DNA of 39,867 nucleotides from Gemmatimonadota bacterium (GTDB lineage Bacteria > Latescibacterota > UBA2968 > UBA8231). The notes under the pieces are model-generated. The model was not told the origin of the DNA and searched no databases. It worked only from the letters and a program-made list of their open reading frames with translations. The stretch spans positions 1 to 39,867 of the forward strand of contig JABHFS010000035.1 of the NCBI GenBank assembly GCA_018672475.1, written 5' to 3'. Positions 32,596 through 39,867 of the stretch are shown here, piece by piece (within the stretch, counting starts at the first letter, position 1; every line of letters starts with the position of its first letter). Made by a program: the position numbers and the translations under genes.

Positions 32596-33502
32596 ACCCA
32601 CACTCGGCCACTCGGTTCGGCTCGTTCTCAGTTTGAGATCGCTCGGCATATACCATACCAAGCACGCCCGCTAGGATCAACACCCCGCCGCCAGCCAGAC
32701 TCCAGGTCACCGGCTCTTGCAAAATCCAGTGCGCCAAAGCGATTTGCGCAATCGGCGTCGCGGTGGTTATCGTGCCGGCCAGTGCGGCGCTGAGCCTTTT
32801 CATCCCCTCCGAGACCAGGGTGAACGAGAGCCCCGTGCCCAATACACCGACGAAGAGCACCGCGGCCAACGTTTCCACCGTCGGCGGCGATCGAAGCTCG
32901 AACTGCGGCGCAGCCAGCACCCCCGTGACTAGCGCGCTGATGCCCATCATTGGGAACAGTATAGCTGGTGTCTCCGCCCGATGCGCCAATGCCTTGTTCG
33001 CCAGTGCGTAAACTCCCCAGCCCAAACCCGAAAACAGCATCAGGGCATTGCCCAGCCGATAGCGCGGCGCCAGTAGGTCGCTGACATCGGTCCGCATACC
33101 CACGACGACCGCGACCCCGGCTAGCACCAGCCCTATGCCCGCCACTTTAGCTAGCCCCAATCGCTCGTGCAATACGAAGGCCGCCAATACCGCCAGCGTC
33201 ACGTATTGCACCTGTACGATCAACACGCCGGCGCTAGCCGTAGTATAACTCAGCGACAGCGCATAAAAAGAATAGTTGACGCTCATGCTCAAGCCCCCAA
33301 TAATATGCCAACGGGACCATTCGATATCGCGCAGCCTATGCCCGCGCAGAAAAAAAAGGGCCAAGACAAATGCCGCACCTTGCGCCGAGCGCAGAAAAGA
33401 GATCGTCAACGGATCAAAAACGGGAAAGAGCAGCTTGACCAATACCGGCACGAAACTCCACAACGCGACCACCCCCAGCATGCACAATATCCCGACCCCC
33501 AT
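32558..33502 (-). CDS. EamA/DMT-superfamily transporter
   Basis: Inner-membrane protein of 314 aa with about ten hydrophobic helices in two EamA repeats. It has LWSFVPVLVKLL at the start, FLRSAQGAAFVLALFF, LVLAGVAVVVGMR closing the first half, and ALAHWILQEPVTW plus GGGVLILAGVLGM closing the second. Members export or import metabolites such as amino acids or sugars. The last 30 residues (RSQTENEPNR onward, with two Cys) are hydrophilic and read into the region overlapping the convergent PhyH gene, so the tail may be a recent extension. It begins 11 bases after the MFS gene and is co-transcribed with it. Confidence 0.88.
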   Translation of the reverse strand: MGVGILCMLGVVALWSFVPVLVKLLFPVFDPLTISFLRSAQGAAFVLALFFLRGHRLRDIEWSRWHIIGGLSMSVNYSFYALSLSYTTASAGVLIVQVQYVTLAVLAAFVLHERLGLAKVAGIGLVLAGVAVVVGMRTDVSDLLAPRYRLGNALMLFSGLGWGVYALANKALAHRAETPAILFPMMGISALVTGVLAAPQFELRSPPTVETLAAVLFVGVLGTGLSFTLVSEGMKRLSAALAGTITTATPIAQIALAHWILQEPVTWSLAGGGVLILAGVLGMVYAERSQTENEPNRVAECGFSRACCRAPRRL

Positions 33503-33513
33503 CCCGCCGAACC

Positions 33514-34755
33514 CTATTTACCTTGAGGGAGCTTGGGCGGCGTCGCCGCCAGGGCGAGCACCGCCAACGGTGCCGCCAAACCCGCGCAGCCCCAGAGCAC
33601 CTGTTCAAACCCGCCGAAATAATCGAAGGCGACCCCCATCACAAAAGGACCGACCCCCGACGCCGCAACGCCGATCGTCGATACCGAACCACGGATCTTG
33701 CCCAAGTGCCGACGCCCGTAATAGCGCACCCACATCGTCTCGCCCACCGACATCAATAAACTGCTGCCCGTCGCCGAACACACAGGAAAAACCCAAGGCA
33801 ACCACGCCGCATCTACCAGATTGAGCGATATCAACGCCGCGCACTGGCATACCAACGCCAGCGCCAATAACAGGTTCAACGGCATCCGGTCGGCCAACAT
33901 GCCGCCGCCGACCCGCCCCCCGGCAATTATAAAGGCGTAGATCGAAAACATCGTCGCCACCGCAGCAGGCTCCAACCCGCGTCCGGCAAAAATAGATACG
34001 ATATGAAATTGCACGCCGGTGCCGCTCATTGACCACGAGGCCATACAGCAGACCGCGATCCAATAGGCCGGCGAACGCAATACCTGGCGCAGCGTAAACG
34101 CCGGATCTTCTGGCACAACACGTCCAGCAGCGTCATCCTCGGCCACCTCGCCACCGTCGGGCAATAGCCCCATTTCTTCGGGCCGGTCACGGAAGACGAA
34201 AATCAACAACGGAAACAGCAACAGCCATACCGCCCCGCCCAACACCGCATACGCCCCACGCCACCCATAGCTCTCGATCAGCCAGAAACCCAACGCCGGC
34301 ATACCGCCGACAGCTACGGCCATGCCGACATTGGCCAAACCGCTGGCCAAACCGAGGCGTTTGTGAAACCACATCGCCAAGGCGTTGCGCGCCAGCATGC
34401 CCATCGAGCCCTGGCCCAAGAGCCGCAAAAAGAAAAAGGCGATAAAAAGCGTAAACAGCCCAGAGACCTGCGTCACGCCGAAACAGGTGATGCCAAATAC
34501 AAATACCACGCCCATCAGCGTGCGACGCGGGCCGTAACGGTCCATCAGCGCGCCGATATAGGTCAGCGGCAACGACGCCAACACCGTCCCCGCCATATAG
34601 GCCCCGCTCAACTCGCTATTTGACAGCCCCAGCGCCTCGCGCAAATAGGGGTTGAATACCGCCACGCCGTAGGTCTGGCCCGGCGACGTGCAGATGCTGA
34701 TCAACATTACCGCCGGCACCATCAGCCAACCATAAAAAAAGGGCAGGCGACTCAT
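33514..34755 (-). CDS. Major facilitator superfamily transporter
   Basis: Inner-membrane carrier of 413 aa with twelve predicted helices. The loop between helices 2 and 3 carries the MFS signature as GALMDRYGPRRTLMG (about 68-82), and the central loop RDRPEEMGLLPDGGEVAEDD separates the halves. It resembles the monocarboxylate or oxalate/formate-type MFS group, which begins with a FYGW motif as here (FFYGWLMVPAV). The substrate is probably a carboxylate. The start region is folded into a terminator-like hairpin described separately. The DMT gene follows 11 bases later. Confidence 0.9.
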   Translation of the reverse strand: MSRLPFFYGWLMVPAVMLISICTSPGQTYGVAVFNPYLREALGLSNSELSGAYMAGTVLASLPLTYIGALMDRYGPRRTLMGVVFVFGITCFGVTQVSGLFTLFIAFFFLRLLGQGSMGMLARNALAMWFHKRLGLASGLANVGMAVAVGGMPALGFWLIESYGWRGAYAVLGGAVWLLLFPLLIFVFRDRPEEMGLLPDGGEVAEDDAAGRVVPEDPAFTLRQVLRSPAYWIAVCCMASWSMSGTGVQFHIVSIFAGRGLEPAAVATMFSIYAFIIAGGRVGGGMLADRMPLNLLLALALVCQCAALISLNLVDAAWLPWVFPVCSATGSSLLMSVGETMWVRYYGRRHLGKIRGSVSTIGVAASGVGPFVMGVAFDYFGGFEQVLWGCAGLAAPLAVLALAATPPKLPQGK

Positions 34756-34769
34756 ACGGCCCCCTGCCC
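34734..34769 (-). promoter_or_regulatory. Terminator-like hairpin spanning the start codon of the MFS gene
   Basis: On the minus strand GGGCAGG (34769-34763) pairs perfectly with CCTGCCC (34747-34741), followed at once by seven T (34740-34734). The loop contains the ribosome site GGGG and the ATG at 34755-34753. The fold could hide the start codon or stop transcription early, so it may be an attenuator. The T run also encodes Phe codons 6 and 7, so chance is possible. A 13-base palindrome GTCTTC-A-GAAGAC lies immediately upstream at 34770-34782. Confidence 0.45.
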
Positions 34770-34867
34770 GTCTTCAGAAGACATTTTATTATTCATTACA
34801 CCTGTTGGTATTATCACGTTAGCACTATCCATTAAAGCTGGGCGGAGACGATCCAGTCGTCTCGTAT

Positions 34868-35596
34868 TCAAACCGGCGGCGCCACCGTCAGTCGACCCGC
34901 TACCCTGTGTTTTTCGAGCAGGTCCGCCACTAAACCGCTAGCCTTGGCTTCTTCGACGAATTCGCGCAGAAAGGCCGCCGACGCCACGCGCTCGGGCTTG
35001 GTGCCAATCGCCTGCTGCACCGCGGTAAACTGGCCGTCGAGAATTCGCGCGCCGGGCAGCTTTTCTACATCCGTGATCAGGCGAGGCCGCAAACCTGCCA
35101 TCACCTCCAGCCCCTGCTCAACGAAAATATCGAACGAGGCGTCAACACCGTCCGTCTTCACTAACTCCGCATTCTTGATATTGTCGGCCAGCCACAGACC
35201 GTAGGCACTGCGTCCATAGACACCGATACGCACTCCTTCGCGATCGACCTCGTCAACCGATTGCATCAAGGAGCCGGCCGGTAGCAGATACGTCGCTTCG
35301 ATCTCGGCATAGGCCGCAGAAAAAGCGATCGTCTTGGCCCGCTCCGGCTCCGCGCCAATATTGCCGATATCCCAGACATCCTCAACAGCGGCATCGGCTA
35401 ACTCACCAGGCGAAGCGAACGTTATATACTTAACCCGCACATCCAGGCGATCGGCCACCGCTCGGGCCATGTCCGGAGAAACCCCGATCGGATCACCTTC
35501 TGGCGTCTTATCGGTGACGAGCAGAAAATTGGATAGATTGATGCCGGCGCGCAAAATACCGCTAGGGGCGAGTTCAGCGCGTATTTTATCGAGCAT
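34868..35596 (-). CDS. Periplasmic-binding-protein-like domain (SBP_bac_3 type) without signal peptide
   Basis: A 242-aa protein with the type 2 periplasmic binding fold of amino-acid ABC transporters: LRAGINLSNFLL, PEGDPIGVSPDMARAVADRL, VDEVDREGVRIGVYGRSAYG and a final VEEAKASGLVADLLEKH. The chosen ATG at 35596 has AGGA six bases upstream, and the N-terminus MLDKIRAELAPSG is hydrophilic, so no export signal is present. No permease or ATPase gene is adjacent. It may bind a ligand in the cytoplasm or be an enzyme-like derivative. Its leader can form two overlapping stems, listed separately. Confidence 0.82.
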   Translation of the reverse strand: MLDKIRAELAPSGILRAGINLSNFLLVTDKTPEGDPIGVSPDMARAVADRLDVRVKYITFASPGELADAAVEDVWDIGNIGAEPERAKTIAFSAAYAEIEATYLLPAGSLMQSVDEVDREGVRIGVYGRSAYGLWLADNIKNAELVKTDGVDASFDIFVEQGLEVMAGLRPRLITDVEKLPGARILDGQFTAVQQAIGTKPERVASAAFLREFVEEAKASGLVADLLEKHRVAGRLTVAPPV

Positions 35597-35609
35597 AAGC
35601 GTCCTATTC

Positions 35610-35684
35610 TGTTGCAAAATGGTCAGTTTTTATTATCTCGCATCCTGCAACAAGATGGCGGTATTGTTATTACACACGAGATAA
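35610..35684 (-). promoter_or_regulatory. Leader with two overlapping stems (possible H-type pseudoknot) before the binding-protein gene
   Basis: In the minus-strand leader, TTATCTCG (35684-35677) can pair with CGAGATAA (35640-35633), and TGTTGCA (35652-35646) can pair with TGCAACA (35616-35610). The order is 1-2-1'-2', so the stems interleave as in a pseudoknot or are mutually exclusive. The last segment lies just before the ribosome site AGGA of the gene starting at 35596. A regulatory role is inference, since stems of 7-8 bases can arise by chance. Confidence 0.35.
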
Positions 35685-35727
35685 CACGGTCTTATAATAC
35701 CGAGAATCCAGTGCAAAGCCCTCGCCA

Positions 35728-36723
35728 TCAACCCGCCATCAACCCCGCCGCCCGCAATACCGTCTCCTGTACTACCAACTCATCGTCGAGCGAGCGGTCC
35801 GGCGTTTTCTCACCGCGAATATCGGCGACAAACGCGCGCAGGCTCTCGACATAACGCGGACGGTTTTCCACTGGCACGTTCTGCCAACCTTTGCTATAGC
35901 CGTCCCGGTCTTCGTCCAGACACAAGCGCAATGTCGGCGGTTCAAGAGGCTCCAAAATCGCGCTGCCGCGCGTGCCATAGACTTCCAGACGCCGCGAAGC
36001 GCCCGACGAAACCTCCAACGCTGCCGACTCGACCGTCGCCATCGCCTTCGCATATTCGAAAATGGCCGTTGTATTGTCGCGGTAGAAAGGAAATTCGTCG
36101 TCGTCGCTGCGCGAAATACAGGTAACGCGATCGGGGCGTCCCAGAAGCGTCACGACAGCGTCGATGACATGGCAGGCGAGAATAAACATAATACCCCCCT
36201 CGCGTTCGCCGCGCGCATCCCAGCGCTGCCATTCTTTCTCGCTCGAAGGCCCCGAGGAGATGCGCGCCCTGACCGAAAATATCTCGCCCAATTTGCCCGA
36301 CTCGACGCAATCGAAGATAAACTGGAAACCGGCGTTGTAGCGAAACATATACCCGAGCTGCACGAGCAGCCCCTTCTCGCGCGCTATATTAAGCACGGCG
36401 CGAAACGCATCTAAATCATCTCCGGCGGGTTTGTCGAGCCAGACATGCTTGCCATGCTCTAAAACCTGTCGTGCAAAAGCCAAGTTCTGCGACACCTTCC
36501 CCTGCACCGCAATGCCGACGATGGCCTCGTCTTCCAGCATCTCCTCGACTGAAGAAAACCAGTGCACACCCTCGTAAACCGAATCTGCGCCGAGCACCGC
36601 ACGGGTTTCCTCCGACGGCTCAAAAACCCCACAAAAATCAACCACATCACTTTCCCCCATAACCTTCGCCTTGCCCGAGGCGTGATCGTGCGAAATCCCG
36701 TATTGTGCGAGTTTAATTTTCAT
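35728..36723 (-). CDS. Gfo/Idh/MocA-family oxidoreductase, atypical nucleotide loop
   Basis: A 331-aa member of the family. The family lysine is K98 in WLDKPAGDD, and the C-terminal domain includes GYMFRYNAGFQFI and ILACHVIDAVVTLLGRP with the substrate-site His. The usual GxGxxG is replaced by QYGISHDHASGKA (7-19), a variant seen in several environmental members, so cofactor binding may differ. I start at the ATG at 36723 with GGGAGG seven bases upstream rather than five codons earlier. It follows another Gfo/Idh gene on the same strand after a 190-base gap. Substrate unknown, probably a sugar or polyol. Confidence 0.88.
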   Translation of the reverse strand: MKIKLAQYGISHDHASGKAKVMGESDVVDFCGVFEPSEETRAVLGADSVYEGVHWFSSVEEMLEDEAIVGIAVQGKVSQNLAFARQVLEHGKHVWLDKPAGDDLDAFRAVLNIAREKGLLVQLGYMFRYNAGFQFIFDCVESGKLGEIFSVRARISSGPSSEKEWQRWDARGEREGGIMFILACHVIDAVVTLLGRPDRVTCISRSDDDEFPFYRDNTTAIFEYAKAMATVESAALEVSSGASRRLEVYGTRGSAILEPLEPPTLRLCLDEDRDGYSKGWQNVPVENRPRYVESLRAFVADIRGEKTPDRSLDDELVVQETVLRAAGLMAG

Positions 36724-36742
36724 CTCAAATCCTCCCAAAGGT

Positions 36743-36860
36743 GCAGAAGCTCACTCGAATCGACGAAACCAACAGACATTCGCGGAAGCTACGGCGGCAC
36801 TCCCTGCCGGGCAGAAGATCGCAGTCGAATCGACAAGCCCTACAACAAACATCCGCAGAA
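36743..36860. repeat. Two-copy degenerate direct repeat in the gap between the Gfo/Idh genes
   Basis: Copy 1 begins GCAGAAGCTC at 36743 and copy 2 GCAGAAGATC at 36811. Both continue to an identical TCGAATCGAC (36755-36764 and 36825-36834) and then to ACAGACATTCGCGGA versus ACAAACATCCGCAGA. The period is about 70 bases and the copies are imperfect. The repeat lies directly upstream of the oxidoreductase start at 36723. It could be a decayed tandem duplication or paired regulator sites. Confidence 0.4.
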
Positions 36861-36913
36861 TCCATAATTCCCTCCGTATACACACCACCTCATCACCCAG
36901 CAAGCGACGAGCT

Positions 36914-37933
36914 TTATGCAATAATCGTCAAAGCGCGCTCTTGCAAAGGTAGCTCAATTTTCTCCCCGCCACGCCGGTGCGACTCCCGTAGCGCAATCGC
37001 GATTTCAAGCGCCTCGCGCCCATATTCACCCGAACACAGCGGTGCGGTGCCCTCGTCTAAATTTTTGACCAACCCCTCGATAGCCGCCTGCTGCGAACTC
37101 TTCGGCCGCTTGGGGTTGGGGAACTGCCGCCGCACCGGCTCCCCAGTGCTCGGCAACCGGCTCCACATCTCAAAATCGGCGTGTTCGTTGCGCGCACTGA
37201 TCCAGCCGTCGCTGCCGACAAAGTCGATATTCAGCCAACCACCCGTATTGAGAAAAGCCCGCATCCCGTTCTCGTAGTAGATCATACCCGTCCCGGATAG
37301 GTCGCCGTCGCCCGCCGCCGCCTCGTCGCTGTTCATATGCCCGAAGACCCACTTGGCCGGCGCGCCTGCGAACATGCGAAACAGCCCCAGCGTATGGCTA
37401 TGGCCACGCGAAAGGCTCCAGCTATAATTGCAGACCATAGAAGAAAACGCACCGATCTCGCCGTTCTTTATCGCCTGCAGACACGCCTGAAACCACGGAC
37501 TCCAGTTTTTGTGGCAGGCGATCGCCAACACCGTATTGGTGCGTCGGCAGGCCTCGATCATCGCATCGGCTTCTGCCAGGCTGCGGCACATCGGCTTGGT
37601 CGCGTAGATAACTTTGACACCGGCCTGGGCCACATTGATCACCACTTCCGCCCGTTCCTCGGCCCTCGTCGAAATACTGACGATATCTGGCGCCTCCTTG
37701 GCGATCATTTCGCGATAATCCGTATAGAGCGCCTCAGTACCCCAACGCCTTTTGAAATCTTGTAACTGCTCCGGCATAAGGTCGGCGGCAGCGACTAGAT
37801 CGACCCCTTTTGCCTCGATAATGGCCGGCGCATGCGCCCACGGATAGCGAAACTGCGGACGATCAATATGCTCGTCGTCAATGGTGCTGCCAATTCTTCC
37901 GCAGCCAATAACCGCTCCACGATAATTTGCCAT
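36914..37933 (-). CDS. Gfo/Idh/MocA-family oxidoreductase
   Basis: A 339-aa protein with nucleotide loop AVIGCGRIGS (7-16) and the family lysine K113 in YATKPMCRS, where the common E of EKP is T. Further marks are ACHKNWSPWFQACLQAI and SRGHSHTLGLFRMFAG in the substrate domain. An insert TIDDEHIDRPQFRYPWAHAPA after the first loop is typical of a subgroup acting on uncommon sugars. I start at the ATG at 37933 with GGAGG nine bases upstream. Upstream in-frame codons run into low-complexity sequence. It is the third oxidoreductase of this family in the window. Confidence 0.88.
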   Translation of the reverse strand: MANYRGAVIGCGRIGSTIDDEHIDRPQFRYPWAHAPAIIEAKGVDLVAAADLMPEQLQDFKRRWGTEALYTDYREMIAKEAPDIVSISTRAEERAEVVINVAQAGVKVIYATKPMCRSLAEADAMIEACRRTNTVLAIACHKNWSPWFQACLQAIKNGEIGAFSSMVCNYSWSLSRGHSHTLGLFRMFAGAPAKWVFGHMNSDEAAAGDGDLSGTGMIYYENGMRAFLNTGGWLNIDFVGSDGWISARNEHADFEMWSRLPSTGEPVRRQFPNPKRPKSSQQAAIEGLVKNLDEGTAPLCSGEYGREALEIAIALRESHRRGGEKIELPLQERALTIIA

Positions 37934-38021
37934 GCCAAAACACCTCCACAATCCGAAAAAACGATTAATATCGCAATCGCCGCGATCCATACGCGACGAG
38001 CAGTGCACAATCTACCTCAAA

Positions 38022-38384
38022 TCAGCGCCCGTGGCCCTTGGTCAAATGCCAGCCGTGCTTGTGCTCGCAGGCGTAAACGCGCAATTCGGCGCCCTGCTCT
38101 TTGCGCAGTATATCGGCGCGACGCTGTGCCTCCGTCTGATTCCGGTACGAGTCCTTCGGCTTGCCGTCCGCCCCCGTGCACACTGGGCATTTATTAGACG
38201 GCGTGCGGCGGTTTTCCGGTGCCGTGTGCCACTGGCCACAGGTATCGCACTGATAAGGCACGAGCTTGCGGCCGTATTTCATATGCACATGATCAGCCCC
38301 CTCCTCCGCCTCCCGTTCGGATTCGTATTCGCTTAATGGCTTGCCGGTCGCCTTGCCGATACAGGTCTTACTCTTCGTCGCCAA
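38022..38384 (-). CDS. Small Cys/His-rich protein with internal duplication
   Basis: A 120-aa basic protein made of two similar units. Unit 1 runs KPLSEYESEREAEEGADHVH through GRKLVPYQCDTCGQWHTAP, and unit 2 runs KPKDSYRNQTEAQRRADILR through GAELRVYACEHKHGWHLTKG. Each unit is a helix rich in Glu/Ala/Arg ending in YxC...WH. Two CxxC pairs (QCDTCG and KCPVCT) suggest one zinc-ribbon site, and the second unit has CEHKHGWH. It may be nucleic-acid-binding, but no function is known to me. It uses a TTG start at 38384 supported by GAGGAGG seven bases upstream. It lies 103 bases downstream of the RNA helicase gene on the same strand. Confidence 0.75.
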   Translation of the reverse strand: MATKSKTCIGKATGKPLSEYESEREAEEGADHVHMKYGRKLVPYQCDTCGQWHTAPENRRTPSNKCPVCTGADGKPKDSYRNQTEAQRRADILRKEQGAELRVYACEHKHGWHLTKGHGR

Positions 38385-38487
38385 CGTACCCCTCCTCTAT
38401 TATCTCGTAGTCCTGCCGCCTAATTCCCGATCGAACTTGGTCCGCACAGCACAGCAAAAAATTGGCGGGAAAATCGCGCACAGGATC

Positions 38488-39624
38488 TCAATTGTCGACG
38501 TGGAACACGCCTCCGGCGAGTCGACCGACGCGCACCTCAATGTGCAAATCGCTCTGATAGCGCTTCGCCAGACGCACCTCCTGCGCCGTCATTATCGAAA
38601 CAGCACAACCTTGCGACCCCGCCCGGCTCGTGCGCCCAACACGGTGCAGGTAGTCCTTGCTTTGCGTCGGGATATCAAAGTTAAATACGTGAGACACCCC
38701 TCTAATATCTAGCCCACGCGCTGCGATATCCGAAGCGATCAGCACTTTCGCCTCTCCCGCACGAAAATCGTCCATCGCCTTTTTCCGCTGCGCGTTGTCC
38801 TTTGCGCCGTGCAAATCGACGACCGGTATTTTGTGATGGTTGAGCTTCGAGGCCAGGATCTCCGCATTGGCACTGCGATGCATAAAGACGATCGCGCGCA
38901 ACGGCTCCAGCGCATGCAGCAGCTTACGCAATACTTCCGCCTTATCCCGTTCTTCACATTCGATGTAAAAATGCTCAATTGCGCTATTGACCTGATCGGC
39001 GCCGGCATGCACCTGCACTAGGTCGGACGCGAGTGCCTCGGCCTCCTCAGTGGTCTCAGGCCGCTGGGTCGCCGATACGAATACAAGCTGCCGCTGCCGC
39101 TGCATCGACTTGATGATGCTGCGGACCTCGGCCAGGCTCTCGCCGAGCAGCAGCCGGTCTACCTCGTCGACAATCACGCTCTTGACCGTATGCGGTTTGA
39201 TCTTCCGCCCTTTAATCAACTCGTCAATGCGCCCGGGGGTGCCGACGATGACTTGGGGTTTGTCCTTCAGCTTTTCCAATTGCCGCTTGGTCGAGACCCC
39301 GCCGATTAGCGGCTGGAAGCGAATCCCCAGACCGGCTTTCTGCGCCAACTCACGACCAACGTCGCATATCTGCATCGCCAACTCGTGCGTCGGTACTACG
39401 ACAACCACCTGCAACGCGCGCTGTGCCGCATCAACCCGCGCCAACGCCGGCAATAAATAAGCCAAGGTCTTGCCCGTCCCCGTTTCGGAGCTGACATAAG
39501 CATCGCTGCCGGCCAATATGACGGGTATGGCCTTACTTTGGATGGGCGTGGGGTCGGTGATATCATCCGTCGCCAACGCCGATTCGAGCGCTGGTAATAT
39601 TCCTAATTCGCTGAAGGTCGCCAT
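38488..39624 (-). CDS. DEAD-box-family RNA helicase, minimal two-domain form
   Basis: ATP-dependent RNA helicase of 378 aa, essentially the two RecA-like domains without the basic C-terminal tail usual in RhlE or DeaD. Motifs: Q-motif PTPIQ (26-30), Walker A SETGTGKT (46-53), PTHELA, GG and TPGR, motif II as DEVD (153-156) rather than DEAD, SAT (184-186), then IVFMHRSANAE, ARGLDIRGVSHVFNFD and HRVGRTSRAG. The DEVD form is compatible with activity. It is likely to act in rRNA maturation or RNA turnover. Only a weak AAAGA precedes the ATG. Confidence 0.92.
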   Translation of the reverse strand: MATFSELGILPALESALATDDITDPTPIQSKAIPVILAGSDAYVSSETGTGKTLAYLLPALARVDAAQRALQVVVVVPTHELAMQICDVGRELAQKAGLGIRFQPLIGGVSTKRQLEKLKDKPQVIVGTPGRIDELIKGRKIKPHTVKSVIVDEVDRLLLGESLAEVRSIIKSMQRQRQLVFVSATQRPETTEEAEALASDLVQVHAGADQVNSAIEHFYIECEERDKAEVLRKLLHALEPLRAIVFMHRSANAEILASKLNHHKIPVVDLHGAKDNAQRKKAMDDFRAGEAKVLIASDIAARGLDIRGVSHVFNFDIPTQSKDYLHRVGRTSRAGSQGCAVSIMTAQEVRLAKRYQSDLHIEVRVGRLAGGVFHVDN

Positions 39625-39714
39625 AAATCTATAATCTTTCTATTGCATGTCGGAACGATTGTCGTGCGATATCCGACGAGAAGTGTCGCCGATCTCATTG
39701 CAAACTACAACGGG

Positions 39715-39867
39715 TCATTGTTTTACCCCCGTCAGGCTGATCCCTTCGACAAAGTAGCGTTGGGCCGTGAAAAACAGCATCACGATTGGTACCGTCACGA
39801 CGATATTGGCGGCCATCAGCAAATTCCACTGCGTGCCGAATACGCTGCCCTGCGACCCGCGAACAAA
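39715..39867 (-). CDS. Carbohydrate ABC transporter permease (MalG-type), C-terminal end only
   Basis: The minus strand is open from the right edge to TGA at 39717-39715. The 50 residues include [20 protein letters not shown] and [20 protein letters not shown], the characteristic last membrane helix and RYFVxGxxLTGxK ending of binding-protein-dependent sugar permeases of the MalG/UgpE class. The rest of the gene, and presumably the partner permease and binding protein, lie outside the window. It fits the sugar-catabolic theme of the region. Confidence 0.85.
   Translation of the reverse strand, partial: FVRGSQGSVFGTQWNLLMAANIVVTVPIVMLFFTAQRYFVEGISLTGVKQ

Noticed and set aside
1..39867. CRISPR arrays, tRNA, rRNA genes and complete insertion sequences
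   Set aside because: I saw no regularly spaced repeats, no tRNA-like T-arm with matching acceptor stem, no rRNA sequence and no transposase other than the integron integrase.

Overview
The window reads as chromosomal DNA from an uncultivated, probably marine or host-associated bacterium with a large, GC-leaning genome. Gene content (many phytanoyl-CoA-dioxygenase-like oxygenases, Gfo/Idh/MocA oxidoreductases, GH4 glycosidases, sulfatase-fold and beta-propeller carbohydrate enzymes, plus a chromosomal-type integron integrase) resembles Poribacteria, Latescibacterota, Planctomycetota or Lentisphaerota-like lineages. That placement rests on remembered family distributions, not on a marker gene, and is weak.

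Layout. 1-889: 3' part of an integron integrase broken by a one-base frameshift. 1085-4792: a minus-strand three-gene unit (FG-GAP/PL11-like propeller, sulfatase-fold hydrolase, Gfo/Idh oxidoreductase). 4793-5407: a gene-free stretch holding two strong, separate inverted-repeat structures. 5408-8348: divergent lactonase-type propeller and Xaa-Pro aminopeptidase. 8404-13158: minus-strand run of GH4 glycosidase, PhyH oxygenase and two tandem paralogues of a family I cannot assign. 13516-15969: plus-strand EEP phosphodiesterase, an alpha/beta-hydrolase remnant and a neutral-ceramidase-like protein. 16073-18142: oligopeptidase A. 18394-23077: a very tight five-gene minus-strand operon (PhyH, degenerate aldo/keto reductase, PHP phosphoesterase, SDR, GltS-family carrier). 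23174-27227: plus-strand PhyH, beta-propeller glycosidase-like protein and second GH4. 27322-30684: minus-strand PhyH, BNR-repeat protein, TauD-like dioxygenase. 30862-32595: two plus-strand PhyH genes. 32558-37933: minus-strand DMT exporter, MFS carrier, unsecreted solute-binding domain and two Gfo/Idh oxidoreductases. 38022-39624: small duplicated Cys/His protein and DEAD-box helicase. 39715-39867: 3' end of a sugar ABC permease running off the right edge.

Taken together the region looks like a catabolic accessory island. Glycoside and ester cleavage (GH4 x2, propellers, BNR protein, sulfatase fold) would feed oxidation and epimerisation by Gfo/Idh, SDR and AKR proteins. Seven Fe(II)/2-oxoglutarate oxygenase-fold proteins lie in about 22 kb, and transporters are interspersed. 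The substrate cannot be read from sequence. The most interesting signals are three PhyH proteins whose metal-binding HxD is HxG (the arrangement known from Fe/2OG halogenases), the five-gene operon containing one of them next to an AKR that has lost its catalytic Tyr, Lys and His, the coupled pair of unassigned paralogues at 8404-10811, and the two structured intergenic elements at 4871-5019 and 5222-5387.
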